Shown one piece after another: positions 18,228 through 26,152 of a stretch of DNA of 64,000 nucleotides. This stretch comes from an uncultured bacterium (lineage in GTDB: Bacteria; Bacillota; Clostridia; Lachnospirales; Lachnospiraceae), in assembly GCA_947243845.1 (NCBI GenBank), contig CAMXIF010000006.1, positions 62,001 through 126,000 on the forward strand, in the 5' to 3' direction. The position numbers and the translations under genes are program-made. The stretch's first letter is position 1. Every line of letters begins with the position of its first letter. The notes under the pieces were generated by a model, which saw only the letters and a list, made by a program, of their open reading frames with translations, was not told where the DNA came from and made no database searches.

Positions 18228-18576
18228 TCATCCGCTTTATCGTAAATAATATATGAATAGAAAGGTAGAGATATGTTCAAGAGGTATGGTATAATGTCCA
18301 CGATGGCAATGAGCAGTGCCAAATCCGGCAAAGATAAGCCGACTGCTCGCAGGCGGACTTATCTGTGCTGGATTTGATAGGGCGAAGCCCGTGAATGAGA
18401 AAAACCGAAGGTTTTTCGAGGACACTGCGGACGAAAGGCTTTTGAGCGACTGCGCAGTCGAAGGGCTTTGGCGCGACTACGCGGATGAAAGGCTTTTGCG
18501 CGGCTGCGCAGACTAATGAAAAAACCGAAGGGCCTTTCATCCGCAAATTTGAATCTATCATCAGGAGGGTATATGT
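18228..18576 (+). promoter_or_regulatory. Long structured leader before the DUF1576 gene
   Basis: No gene is seen. An extended -10 (TGGTATAAT, near 18289-18297) starts a leader of about 270 nt. It holds a long hairpin at 18320-18376 (arms AAATCC/GGATTT, AGATAAG/CTTATCT, CCG/CGG), then the small stems GGGC/GCCC and AAAAACC/GGTTTTT, then three 27-nt tandem repeats. GGAGG precedes the downstream ATG. Confidence 0.5.
18433..18513. repeat. Three tandem 27-nt repeats
   Basis: Units at 18433-18459, 18460-18486 and 18487-18513 begin GAAAGGCTTTTG or GAAGGGCTTTGG and contain GCGACTGCGCAG or a variant. The period is exactly nine codons and both strands stay open across it, but no convincing start or ribosome-binding site is present. 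Confidence 0.65.
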
Positions 18577-19932
18577 ATGACCATAAGAGTCAGGGAGATA
18601 CTTAAAGACAGGGAACTGCTTCTATTCTGTAACTTTACCGTGATTCTTTTCATGATAACCGCCTTTATCCTGGCAACACCGCAGGAGATTGCAAAAGGTA
18701 TGATCACCATCGTACTCACCAGGGACGCGCTGGTCACCGACTACTTTGAACTGGCTGGCTTCGGCGCTGCCTTCTTCAATGCCGGACTGGTGATGGGGTT
18801 GGGTATCCACCTGATCAGGCGGCTGAAGATACCCTTTACGGGCTTTACCATGGCAGTCCTTTTTATCAACGCAGGTTTTGCCCTTTTTGGCAAAAATCCC
18901 ATCAATGTGCTCCCCATGCTTCTCGGCACCTGGCTATATGCAAAATTTCACAGTGCAGGCATGAACCGTTATATCTACACCGCGCTCTTTGGGTCCTGCC
19001 TTGCGCCCATGGTGACAGAACTGGTGTACCTGCTGCCTTTTGGCTTTTGGATGAACCTGTTGTGCGCCGTGGCGGTGGGCATCTTTATGGGATTTGTGCT
19101 TCCGCCCCTCTCCGTACATACCGCCTCCATGCATATGGGATATAACCTCTTTAACATGGGGTTTGCCGGCGGCCTTCTGGCTTTCGTGATGGTATGTATC
19201 CTGCAATCCTTCAGCCTACAAGGTAACAGCGTATTCATCTGGAGTTACGGGCAGCCGCTCTGGCTTGGGGCAGGACTGTACGCCTACTTCGCGGCAACTT
19301 TTCTCTACGGCCTGTTTATCAACCAGGGGTCACTAAAGCCTCTTTTCTCCCTGATGAAACATCCCGGCAGGGCGGTAGCAGATTTTGTCATGATGGACGG
19401 CGCCGGAACCACGCTGCTCAATATGGGAATCATTGGCTGCGTGTGCACTACCTATATACTTCTGGTGGGAGGAGATCTGTCCGGACCGGTAATCGGAAGC
19501 ATCCTCACAGTATTCGGTTTTGCCGCCTTTGGCGTCCATGTACGCAATTATCTGCCGATACTGTTTGGCGTATATCTTTCCACTTTTTTAAACCACACAC
19601 TGCCGACCACACCGGGAATCCAGATGGGGGCTGTCTTTGCCGCAGGGCTTTCCCCCATTGCCGGACAGTTCGGCATTTTGGCCGGAATCATTGCCGGAAT
19701 GCTGCATGCGGCAGTGGTAATGTGCACCTCTGCCCTCTACGGCGGACTGAACCTGTATAACAGCGGATTCAGCACCGGACTGGTGGCTATCGTGCTGGTA
19801 CCGGCCCTGGAAAGTTTTATCAAGGGTTATAAAAAAAATCGAGCAAGTTCGAATACGAGATCCGCTTCGCGGCCTCGGATAAGCGAAAGACTTCCCTATC
19901 CCCTAAAGAAGGATAAGAGAAACAAGAGCTAA
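18577..19932 (+). CDS. DUF1576 multi-pass membrane protein
   Basis: The 451-residue protein is highly hydrophobic, with about 10-12 predicted helices. It has the signature stretches of the DUF1576 family found in anaerobic Firmicutes (FNAGLVMGLGIHLIRRLKI, ASMHMGYNLFNMGFAGGLLA). No transport or enzyme activity is established for the family to my knowledge. GGAGG lies 8 nt before the ATG. The last 30 residues are basic and Ser/Arg-rich and are encoded by a palindromic repeat (19857-19876), so the tail looks acquired. It is followed after 22 bp by a small gene that is probably cotranscribed. Confidence 0.8.
   Translation: MTIRVREILKDRELLLFCNFTVILFMITAFILATPQEIAKGMITIVLTRDALVTDYFELAGFGAAFFNAGLVMGLGIHLIRRLKIPFTGFTMAVLFINAGFALFGKNPINVLPMLLGTWLYAKFHSAGMNRYIYTALFGSCLAPMVTELVYLLPFGFWMNLLCAVAVGIFMGFVLPPLSVHTASMHMGYNLFNMGFAGGLLAFVMVCILQSFSLQGNSVFIWSYGQPLWLGAGLYAYFAATFLYGLFINQGSLKPLFSLMKHPGRAVADFVMMDGAGTTLLNMGIIGCVCTTYILLVGGDLSGPVIGSILTVFGFAAFGVHVRNYLPILFGVYLSTFLNHTLPTTPGIQMGAVFAAGLSPIAGQFGILAGIIAGMLHAAVVMCTSALYGGLNLYNSGFSTGLVAIVLVPALESFIKGYKKNRASSNTRSASRPRISERLPYPLKKDKRNKS
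19857..19876. repeat. Palindrome in the 3' end of the DUF1576 gene
   Basis: GAG-TCCGC-TTC-GCGG-CTC form a small hairpin. Almost the same sequence lies at 61675-61694 in the end of the DUF2752 gene on the other strand. Confidence 0.55.
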
Positions 19933-19954
19933 AAGAAAGGCAGGAGTACTGTTT

Positions 19955-20311
19955 ATGACACATGAAGAAAAAAAGACCGCCAAGATCGTAGAAGAAATGA
20001 CCATGTTTTTCTTTACACTGGAAGCTACTTATATTGATACCCGGATCGAGCGTACTGAGGATCAGGTACTGATCTGTGTGGAGGCGGATTTTGATCCGGC
20101 CTACGCAGATAAACTGGCCCATCTGGATCAATATCTGAACGGTCAGAAAAACGATGGTATGGAAGACATCTATTGGGAATTGGCCGGAAGCGGCGATCCC
20201 GGCGAGAGCAGCCAGCTTTTACTGGTAGGCATGATGATCGACAAGGCGGAGATTGACGTACAGGAACGTTTTGTAAAAATGCGCCTGCTGCGGCAGCTGA
20301 CAAAAAAGTAG
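19955..20311 (+). CDS. Uncharacterised small protein downstream of DUF1576
   Basis: I do not recognise this 118-residue protein. It is acidic and mixed helix and strand, without membrane segments or Cys. Features visible: TKIV-like start (EKKTAKIVEEMTMFFFTLEA), a strand LICVEADFD, and a basic C-terminus (VKMRLLRQLTKK). AGGAG precedes its start by 8 nt. Position suggests cotranscription with the DUF1576 gene, ending at the strong terminator just after its stop. Confidence 0.7.
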   Translation: MTHEEKKTAKIVEEMTMFFFTLEATYIDTRIERTEDQVLICVEADFDPAYADKLAHLDQYLNGQKNDGMEDIYWELAGSGDPGESSQLLLVGMMIDKAEIDVQERFVKMRLLRQLTKK

Positions 20312-20334
20312 TTTGCTTTCGCAAACTACTTTTT
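20303..20334. terminator. Bidirectional terminator
   Basis: AAAAAGTAGTTTGC and GCAAACTACTTTTT form a perfect 14-bp stem with a TTTC loop. A-runs and T-runs on both sides suit termination of the 118-residue gene (plus) and of hpf (minus). Confidence 0.9.
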
Positions 20335-20355
20335 CTTTTCCATCATAATCCGATA

Positions 20356-20883
20356 TTACACTTCGGGTTCTATCAGTCCGTAGGTATTACCCTTTCTCTT
20401 GTATACCACATTTACCTGATCGGTTTCCGCATTGCAGAATACGAAGAAGTTATGTCCTAAAAGTTCCATCTGTACGCAGGCATCTTCCGGATACATGGGT
20501 TTGATGTCAAACTTCTTGGTGCGTATGATCTGCACTTCCTCATCATCCATGTACTCCCGCTCGATAAACTCCTGGCGGAAGTAGGATGCCCCCTGCTTCT
20601 TGTCCACCAGCTTATTCTTGTATTTCTTCAGTTGTCTCTCAATGATCTCCTCCACCAGATCAATAGATACATACATGTCGCTGCTGACCTGCTCAGAACG
20701 AATGATATTGCCCTTAACCGGAATCGTTACCTCTATCTTCTGTCTGTCTTTCTCAACGCTCAGCGTAACATGTACTTCCGTCTCCTCAGTAAAAAACTTC
20801 TCCAGCTTACCGATCTTATCCTCTACTGCTGCTCTTAACCCTTCTGTTACCTCGATGTTCTTACCAATAATTATAAACTTCAT
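20356..20883 (-). CDS. hpf: Ribosome hibernation promoting factor, long form
   Basis: The protein (175 residues) dimerises 70S ribosomes into 100S in stationary phase. The N-terminal domain (MKFIIIGKNIEVTEGLRAAV) binds the mRNA/tRNA channel. The C-terminal domain (EVQIIRTKKFDIKPMYPEDA, then MELLGHNFFVFCNAETDQVN) is the dimerisation part of long HPF. The ATG at 20883 has AAGGGG upstream and gives the usual length; the frame extends further upstream without support. A promoter (TTGCAA-18-TATACT) lies at 20927-20956. Confidence 0.93.
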   Translation of the reverse strand: MKFIIIGKNIEVTEGLRAAVEDKIGKLEKFFTEETEVHVTLSVEKDRQKIEVTIPVKGNIIRSEQVSSDMYVSIDLVEEIIERQLKKYKNKLVDKKQGASYFRQEFIEREYMDDEEVQIIRTKKFDIKPMYPEDACVQMELLGHNFFVFCNAETDQVNVVYKRKGNTYGLIEPEV

Positions 20884-20926
20884 GTCACTCATCCCCTTCA
20901 TTGGATTATTGTGTATGTCTTGTCTT

Positions 20927-20956
20927 AGTATAGCATATCCTCTCCTATTATTGCAA
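20927..20956 (-). promoter_or_regulatory. Promoter of hpf
   Basis: TTGCAA (20951-20956) and TATACT (20927-20932), 18 bp apart. The -10 is preceded by TGC, giving an extended -10. The start would lie about 40 nt before the hpf ATG. Confidence 0.5.
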
Positions 20957-21041
20957 CAATTTACCAGTCTTTTATCACAACTACACAAAACATTCGTTCT
21001 AATGGTTACCATAACCCCCACGATCGTTTCGGTCAAAAACA

Positions 21042-21112
21042 TGTGGATACTGTGGATAAATCCGTGTATAAATCCATTTTGCGCTAAATACCCGCTTTTT
21101 TATTGTGTATAA
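21042..21112. promoter_or_regulatory. Cluster of four DnaA-box-like sequences
   Basis: TGTGGATAC (21042-21050), TGTGGATAA (21051-21059), CGTGTATAA (21063-21071) and TGTGTATAA (21104-21112) all have the same orientation. The second is a perfect complement of TTATCCACA. The rest of the gap 20957-21252 holds no gene. Confidence 0.45.
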
Positions 21113-21252
21113 CTATGTTGGACAATCTTTTTGATAATCTGCTGATTCCTATTTTTTTGTTCAAGATACACAAACGGACTTTATTGCAAGCGATTTTATT
21201 AAAAAACAGCGAAGAACAAAATTTTACCAAAGACAAGTAAGGTTTCATAAAA

Positions 21253-21276
21253 GAGACGGCCATTTCTGGCCGTCTC
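21253..21276 (-). terminator. Terminator of the NlpC/P60 gene
   Basis: GAGACGGCCA/TGGCCGTCTC, a perfect 10-bp stem, followed on the minus strand by TTTTATG. It lies 60 nt past the stop codon. Confidence 0.8.
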
Positions 21277-21336
21277 CCGTCTGATTCTTATTCAATTTTG
21301 TCGTATATTCCTGCTCTTCGGACAAATCACAGATTC

Positions 21337-22674
21337 TTAGATGATTCGTCTGATGGAAAGAATGGAACGATAGCTTGCATTGGACACGATAATACCCGTT
21401 TTGGATGTTGACGCGTGAACAATCTGTCCGTTGCCGATATAAATACCCACGTGTCCGGAATAACAGATGACATCTCCGGGCTGCGCATTTTCCAATCCGT
21501 TGACTGATGCGCCCACGCTTCTGTCTGCTGCTGAAGAGTGCGGCAGGTTTACGCCAAAGTTCTTATATACACTCATGACGAATCCGGAACAATCGGCGCC
21601 ATTGGTCAGGCTGGTTCCGCCGTACACATACGGATTGCCTACAAACTGTAAGGCAAACTGCGCCACATCGGAACCGGAACTTCCTGTCGGGTTCGCATAG
21701 GTCTTACCGCCGTCAGTTGTGGTCTTCTTCGTGGAAGATGCGTTCTCCTGTGTCTTTTTCTTCGCCGCTTCCTTCGCTGCCTTTCTTGCCTCTTCTTCCT
21801 TAGCAAGTCTTGCATTCTCTTCCTCTATAGATTCCGCTTTGACAAATTCCGTTGACAGTGTCACGTAATCCATGGATACGTAACCGTCACCTTCCTCGAT
21901 GTTAACCTTCACCCAGCCGTCCAGTTCTTCGATAACGATCAGTTCATCCTCGTTCGGTACCAGGCCGAGTACTGTTTCCTCTAAACCGGGGTTTTCCCGT
22001 ACTTTAAGGGTAGTCGTTGTGACCGTTGCAATACGTGTTCCCACTTCTTTGGCATAATCAACGGCATCATCTCCTGTCACACAGAACTCACCTTTGACAT
22101 ACCCTTCCACGGAACCGGAACTGATCTTATACCAGCCGTCTTCTTCCTCTATAAAGGATCCTACCGATTTATTGTAAAGTTTACCGACAATCTCGCCTTC
22201 CTCACTGGGAATGTCTCTCACATTCACATAGTCGTTTACCTTGGCTATCACCAGATTCTTAAAGCCTTCTTCCTCTTCGGACAAACCGCTGCCTGCTGCC
22301 TCTTTCAGGTCTCTGGTATAACCCTCGCTGACAACGATGGTATCTTCAATCTTCTTTCTGGAAGTCTTGCTGATCGTGTCTGATGCACTGGCAAGATCTG
22401 CATAACCGCCTACTCTGTTATTCCCTACCGTAACACCGTTTGACCTGTTGACTTCCTGTTGCTTCTTCTCTTTCTCCGCTGCTTCCTTATCTGACTCTTC
22501 CTGCAATGTGGAGAGCGATGTTGTCTTCTCAGAATCCTGTATGGAGAAATCTATGCCTGCCGATGGCAAGACGCTTGCCACATTACCGGATGCACTCGCT
22601 TCCAGTCCTGCCCCGCTAAAAGTCATCACCGCCGCTATTGCACAGGCTGCTATTTTTACGTTGTTTTTTTTCAT
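21337..22674 (-). CDS. Secreted SH3 domain and NlpC/P60 peptidoglycan hydrolase
   Basis: The protein (445 residues) has a signal peptide (residues 1-27). Two SH3b domains follow at about 142-200 (VNDYVNVRDIPSEEGEIVGK, GWYKISSG) and 216-272 (LKVRENPGLEETVLGLV, DGWVKVN). A charged Ala/Glu/Lys linker follows, then an NlpC/P60 domain (330-445) with catalytic Cys362 (GADCSGFVMSVY), His408 (SGHVGIYIG) and His420 (IVHAS). Such enzymes cut D-gamma-Glu to diamino-acid bonds in stem peptides. ATG at 22674 has GAGGTG upstream; the frame extends to 22764 across the promoter and is not used. A WalR-like box overlaps the transcription start. Confidence 0.93.
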   Translation of the reverse strand: MKKNNVKIAACAIAAVMTFSGAGLEASASGNVASVLPSAGIDFSIQDSEKTTSLSTLQEESDKEAAEKEKKQQEVNRSNGVTVGNNRVGGYADLASASDTISKTSRKKIEDTIVVSEGYTRDLKEAAGSGLSEEEEGFKNLVIAKVNDYVNVRDIPSEEGEIVGKLYNKSVGSFIEEEDGWYKISSGSVEGYVKGEFCVTGDDAVDYAKEVGTRIATVTTTTLKVRENPGLEETVLGLVPNEDELIVIEELDGWVKVNIEEGDGYVSMDYVTLSTEFVKAESIEEENARLAKEEEARKAAKEAAKKKTQENASSTKKTTTDGGKTYANPTGSSGSDVAQFALQFVGNPYVYGGTSLTNGADCSGFVMSVYKNFGVNLPHSSAADRSVGASVNGLENAQPGDVICYSGHVGIYIGNGQIVHASTSKTGIIVSNASYRSILSIRRII

Positions 22675-22690
22675 CAAAAACACCTCATTT

Positions 22691-22707
22691 GTTACAAAAT
22701 TGTTACA
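22691..22707 (-). promoter_or_regulatory. WalR-type box in front of the NlpC/P60 gene
   Basis: On the minus strand TGTAAC-N5-TGTAAC fits the WalR (YycF) consensus TGTWAH-N5-TGTWAH. It lies between the -10 and the ribosome-binding site. Binding there would more likely repress than activate. Confidence 0.5.
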
Positions 22708-22716
22708 TCTGAGTAT

Positions 22717-22745
22717 AATATAGCATTGCCCATACGTTTTGTCAA
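22717..22745 (-). promoter_or_regulatory. Promoter of the NlpC/P60 gene
   Basis: TTGACA (22740-22745), 17 bp, TATATT (22717-22722). Confidence 0.75.
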
Positions 22746-22931
22746 CCACATCATCTACCATCAAATTATAGGTATTTACGCAATTTATTGTGTTTTTTCA
22801 CAAAAAAGCTGGTACTTTATTCCCAGGACAACTGATATCCATGCCAATTTATCATATCCTTTCGGGTCATTAGATTCGTAACATTTCTGAAATATCTCCC
22901 GCACAGTTGTTACATCATTCAATCTATGCCG

Positions 22932-23846
22932 TCACATTCCCGCAAGATATCTCTCCACGGATGTGACAGCACAGGCTCCGTCCGCCACCGCAGTCACAAT
23001 CTGCCGCAAGGACTTGGTACGGATATCCCCCGCCGCAAAAACACCGGGAACATTCGTGGCGCAATCCTCCCCTGCAATCAGATATCCTTTCTCATCACAG
23101 GATACAACTCCGGCAAAGGCCTCCGTGCAAGGATGCATCCCCACCGCAATAAAGACGCCCTCCACGGCAAGATCTTTCTCCTTGTCCTCCTGTTTCTGAT
23201 AAAGTGTCACGCCTTCCGCCAGATCGCTGCCATGAATCTTCGAGACCGTACAATTCCAGAGCACTTCCACGTTTTCACAGGCAAAAAGCTTCTCCTGCAG
23301 AATCTTCGCCGCCCGCAGACTGTCCCGCCTGTGGATCAGATACACCTTACGGCACATTCTGGCCAAATAGACGGCATCCTCCACCGCTACATCGCCGCCG
23401 CCCACCACGGCCACATCCCTTCCTTTGAAAAAGGCGCCGTCACAGGTGGCGCAGTAGGATACTCCCCTTCCCTTCCATTCCGCCTCTCCCGGCACCTGCA
23501 AAAGCGCATGTTCTGCCCCTGTGGCCAGAATCAGGCACTTTGCCTCATAAGAAGAGCCCGAAGCGGTCTCCACTGTCTTAGACTGTCCATTATCATGGAT
23601 AGCTGTGACCCTTTCCTTTAAGAAAGACACATTCATTTTATCCGCATGCTCACGGAACTTTGTGCCCAGGTCAAAGCCGCTTATCCCCGGCATCCCCAGA
23701 TAATTATCCACTTCATACGTATTCAGGACCTGCCCGCCGCTCATGGGCGTCTGTTCTATCACCGCAAGATCCAGACCCGCCCGCCGGCCATAAACAGCTG
23801 CAGATAAGCCGGCCGGACCGGCGCCGATTATGATTAGATCGTACAT
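22932..23846 (-). CDS. trxB: Thioredoxin reductase-like flavoprotein
   Basis: The protein (304 residues) has the two nucleotide-binding motifs GAGPAGLSAAVYG (FAD, residue 8) and VAVVGGGDVAVEDAVYLA (NADPH) and the redox pair Cys132-Ala-Thr-Cys135. The C-terminal GVFAAGDI completes the FAD site. It would reduce thioredoxin with NADPH or, if ferredoxin- or NADH-linked, a thioredoxin-like partner; no thioredoxin gene is adjacent. GGAGGAGAATC precedes the ATG. It is divergent from the SDR gene. Confidence 0.9.
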   Translation of the reverse strand: MYDLIIIGAGPAGLSAAVYGRRAGLDLAVIEQTPMSGGQVLNTYEVDNYLGMPGISGFDLGTKFREHADKMNVSFLKERVTAIHDNGQSKTVETASGSSYEAKCLILATGAEHALLQVPGEAEWKGRGVSYCATCDGAFFKGRDVAVVGGGDVAVEDAVYLARMCRKVYLIHRRDSLRAAKILQEKLFACENVEVLWNCTVSKIHGSDLAEGVTLYQKQEDKEKDLAVEGVFIAVGMHPCTEAFAGVVSCDEKGYLIAGEDCATNVPGVFAAGDIRTKSLRQIVTAVADGACAVTSVERYLAGM

Positions 23847-24027
23847 GATTCTCCTCCATTGTTATATGATATTATTCTCATGCTAAACCAGAAGTGACGC
23901 CTGCGCAGATAGAAAATTCTTCGTCAGGCTGACACATTGGCATAATATAATATTGGCTTTTTCTTTCATTTTATTTGTAGTATAATTCTTGTGAGATGGG
24001 TTTGTCAAAAGAAAGGACTCCAATAGC

Positions 24028-24795
24028 ATGCAATTTAATTCTTCCGTCATGAACGATAATAACGACCAGTTCTCCGAACCCAAAATCGCCTTGGTCACGG
24101 GGGCTTCCCGGGGGATTGGGCTTGCCATTGCAAGGGAACTGGCGAAAACGGGCTATAGTCTCTATCTTACCTGCCGGCGCTCCGGTGAGGTACTGACAGA
24201 AGTGTCAGAAAAGCTGTCAAAAGCCTATCAGGTGCCCTGTAAGGCTATTATCGCGGATATGGGGAACCCGGAAGATGTGACACGGGTGTTTGCTGAGATT
24301 GAAGATTTGACTTTGTTAGTCAATAACGCTGGCCTCTCCTATGTGGGTCTGCTGCATGAAATGTCTGTGGAAGCATGGCAGGAAGTCATGCATGTCAATC
24401 TGGACTCCATGTTCTACTGCAGCCGTCTGGCCATTCCCCTGATGCTTCGCCGGCATGCCGGCAAGATTATCAATATCTCTTCTGTCTGGGGCCGTGTAGG
24501 CGCCTCCACAGAAGTAGCTTACTCTGCCTCCAAAGGCGGGGTGGATGCCTTCACCAGGGCGCTGGCCAAGGAACTGGCCCCCAGTAATATTCAGGTGAAT
24601 GCCATCGCCTGCGGCGTGATCGACACCGACATGAACCGCTGCTTTTCCGAAGAAGACCGGGCGCTTCTCCGGGAGGAAATCCCGGCTGACCGCTTTGGTC
24701 AACCCGAAGAAGCCGCCAAATTACTGCTTTCCATCCTCAATGGACCGGATTATCTGACCGGACAGGTCATCACGCTGGACGGCGGGTGGACATAA
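24028..24795 (+). CDS. Short-chain dehydrogenase/reductase, FabG-like
   Basis: The protein (255 residues) has the SDR cofactor motif TGASRGIG (24-31), NNAG, the catalytic Ser (NISSVW) and Tyr165-x3-Lys169 (YSASK). The C-terminal LTGQVITLDGGW is typical of FabG. It is a stand-alone gene, not in a fab cluster, so the substrate may not be an acyl-ACP. It has 18 extra residues at the N-terminus. The 3' end overlaps the convergent MATE gene by 26 bp. Confidence 0.85.
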   Translation: MQFNSSVMNDNNDQFSEPKIALVTGASRGIGLAIARELAKTGYSLYLTCRRSGEVLTEVSEKLSKAYQVPCKAIIADMGNPEDVTRVFAEIEDLTLLVNNAGLSYVGLLHEMSVEAWQEVMHVNLDSMFYCSRLAIPLMLRRHAGKIINISSVWGRVGASTEVAYSASKGGVDAFTRALAKELAPSNIQVNAIACGVIDTDMNRCFSEEDRALLREEIPADRFGQPEEAAKLLLSILNGPDYLTGQVITLDGGWT

Positions 24796-26128
24796 GCTTT
24801 TTCATCACGATAAGATAACTTGTTATCAGCACTATATCCGCACCCAGCCAGGCCGTGGTCTCCGCAAAGAAGATTCCGGTTTCCCCCATAAGCATTGGCA
24901 GGAAGATCACTGACAAGGTCCGCATGACGAACTCCGCCACGCCGGACAGCATAGGCAGCACCGTATTTCCCATGCCCTGGATGGCAGAACGGGTTACATG
25001 CAGAACATACAAAACGGGCAGGCTGAAACTCATGACTGCCAGATAGAAATAGGCAATCTGCGTTGTCTGTTCCACCACCTCCGGCGTACCGGAAATGAAG
25101 AGACCCAGGATATATTTTCCCAGAACCAGCATGACCAGAGCGATAACGACAGAAGTGGCCATTGCAATCCCCATGGCCGAGCGCATACCGCTGCGGATCC
25201 GCTCCAGCTTACCGGCGCCCAGATTCTGCCCCACATAGGTCACCATCGCATACCCATAAGAGGTAGCCGCAATCTCCAACAATCCGTAAAGCTTATTGGT
25301 AGCCGTAAAGCCGGCAATAAAAATGACCCCGTAACTATTTACCACAAACTGTACGATCATGCCGCCAATCGCAATGATACCGTTCTGGAAAGCCATCGGA
25401 AGCCCCAGCACGAAAAGCCGGATCGTGCGGTCTTTCTGCAGCCGAAAATCCTCTTTCGCTATCTTAAGAAAAGCAATCTTTCTGATATGCCAGAAACAGA
25501 AAGCACCGGATACCGCCTGTGCGATCAATGTTGCAACTGCCGCTCCGGCAATTCCCCATTCCAATCCCATCACAAACAGATAATCCAGAACTATATTGGT
25601 CAATGATGCCACGATCATTGCATTTAGCGGCGTTCTGCTGTCGCCCAGGGATCGCAGGATACAGGCCAGCAGATTATAGAGCATCACGATCGGTACCCCT
25701 GCAAACATAATCCGCAGGTACAATAAGGTATACTCCATAATCTCCGCAGGCGTCTGTAAGAGCATCAGCACCGGTCTGGCAATCAGCTGCCCCAAAACCG
25801 CCAAAACTATCGTAGATAACAAGGACAGAACCACCGAGTTTCCCACACTTCTTCTCAGCTCGTCCTCCCGGCCGGCCCCAAACTCCTGTGCCATCTTGAT
25901 CCCAAATCCCTGCGTCAGGCCCTGAATCACTCCCAGCATCAGCCAGTTGAGCCAATCTGATGCCCCCACCGCAGCCAGAGCATTGACGCCAAGATATTTT
26001 CCAACCACCATGGTATCCACCACGGTATATAGCTGCTGGAACACATTTCCCGCTACCAGAGAAAGAGAAAAAGTCAGCAATAATTTTGCCGGCTTTCCCT
26101 CGGTCATATTTTTAACATGAGATGCCAT
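24770..26128 (-). CDS. MATE family efflux transporter
   Basis: The protein (452 residues) has 12 predicted helices in two six-helix halves. The start of each half has the MATE pattern: LLLTFSLSLVAGNVFQQLYTVVDTMVVG near residue 16 (shown here in parts: FQQLYTVVDTMVVGKYLG) and the later PMAFQNGIIAIGG. MATE proteins export cationic drugs or metabolites by H+ or Na+ antiport; the substrate cannot be inferred. It lies 24 bp downstream of the YitT gene and overlaps the SDR gene end to end. Confidence 0.92.
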   Translation of the reverse strand: MASHVKNMTEGKPAKLLLTFSLSLVAGNVFQQLYTVVDTMVVGKYLGVNALAAVGASDWLNWLMLGVIQGLTQGFGIKMAQEFGAGREDELRRSVGNSVVLSLLSTIVLAVLGQLIARPVLMLLQTPAEIMEYTLLYLRIMFAGVPIVMLYNLLACILRSLGDSRTPLNAMIVASLTNIVLDYLFVMGLEWGIAGAAVATLIAQAVSGAFCFWHIRKIAFLKIAKEDFRLQKDRTIRLFVLGLPMAFQNGIIAIGGMIVQFVVNSYGVIFIAGFTATNKLYGLLEIAATSYGYAMVTYVGQNLGAGKLERIRSGMRSAMGIAMATSVVIALVMLVLGKYILGLFISGTPEVVEQTTQIAYFYLAVMSFSLPVLYVLHVTRSAIQGMGNTVLPMLSGVAEFVMRTLSVIFLPMLMGETGIFFAETTAWLGADIVLITSYLIVMKKLMSTRRPA

Positions 26129-26152
26129 CTGTTGTCCCTTATCCTTCTATAA

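Noticed and set aside
18277-18561. An open frame on the minus strand over the 27-nt repeats as a gene
   Set aside because: It stays open only because the repeat period is a multiple of three. It has no ribosome-binding site and a residue composition that follows the repeats.
20987-21000. A LexA-like box (GAAC-N4-GTTT on the minus strand)
   Set aside because: It matches most of the consensus but lies about 110 bp upstream of hpf, outside its promoter, with no SOS gene next to it. A chance match is likely.
21042-21112. The DnaA-box cluster as oriC
   Set aside because: No dnaA, dnaN, rpmH or parAB gene is in the window and no AT-rich unwinding block is evident next to it.
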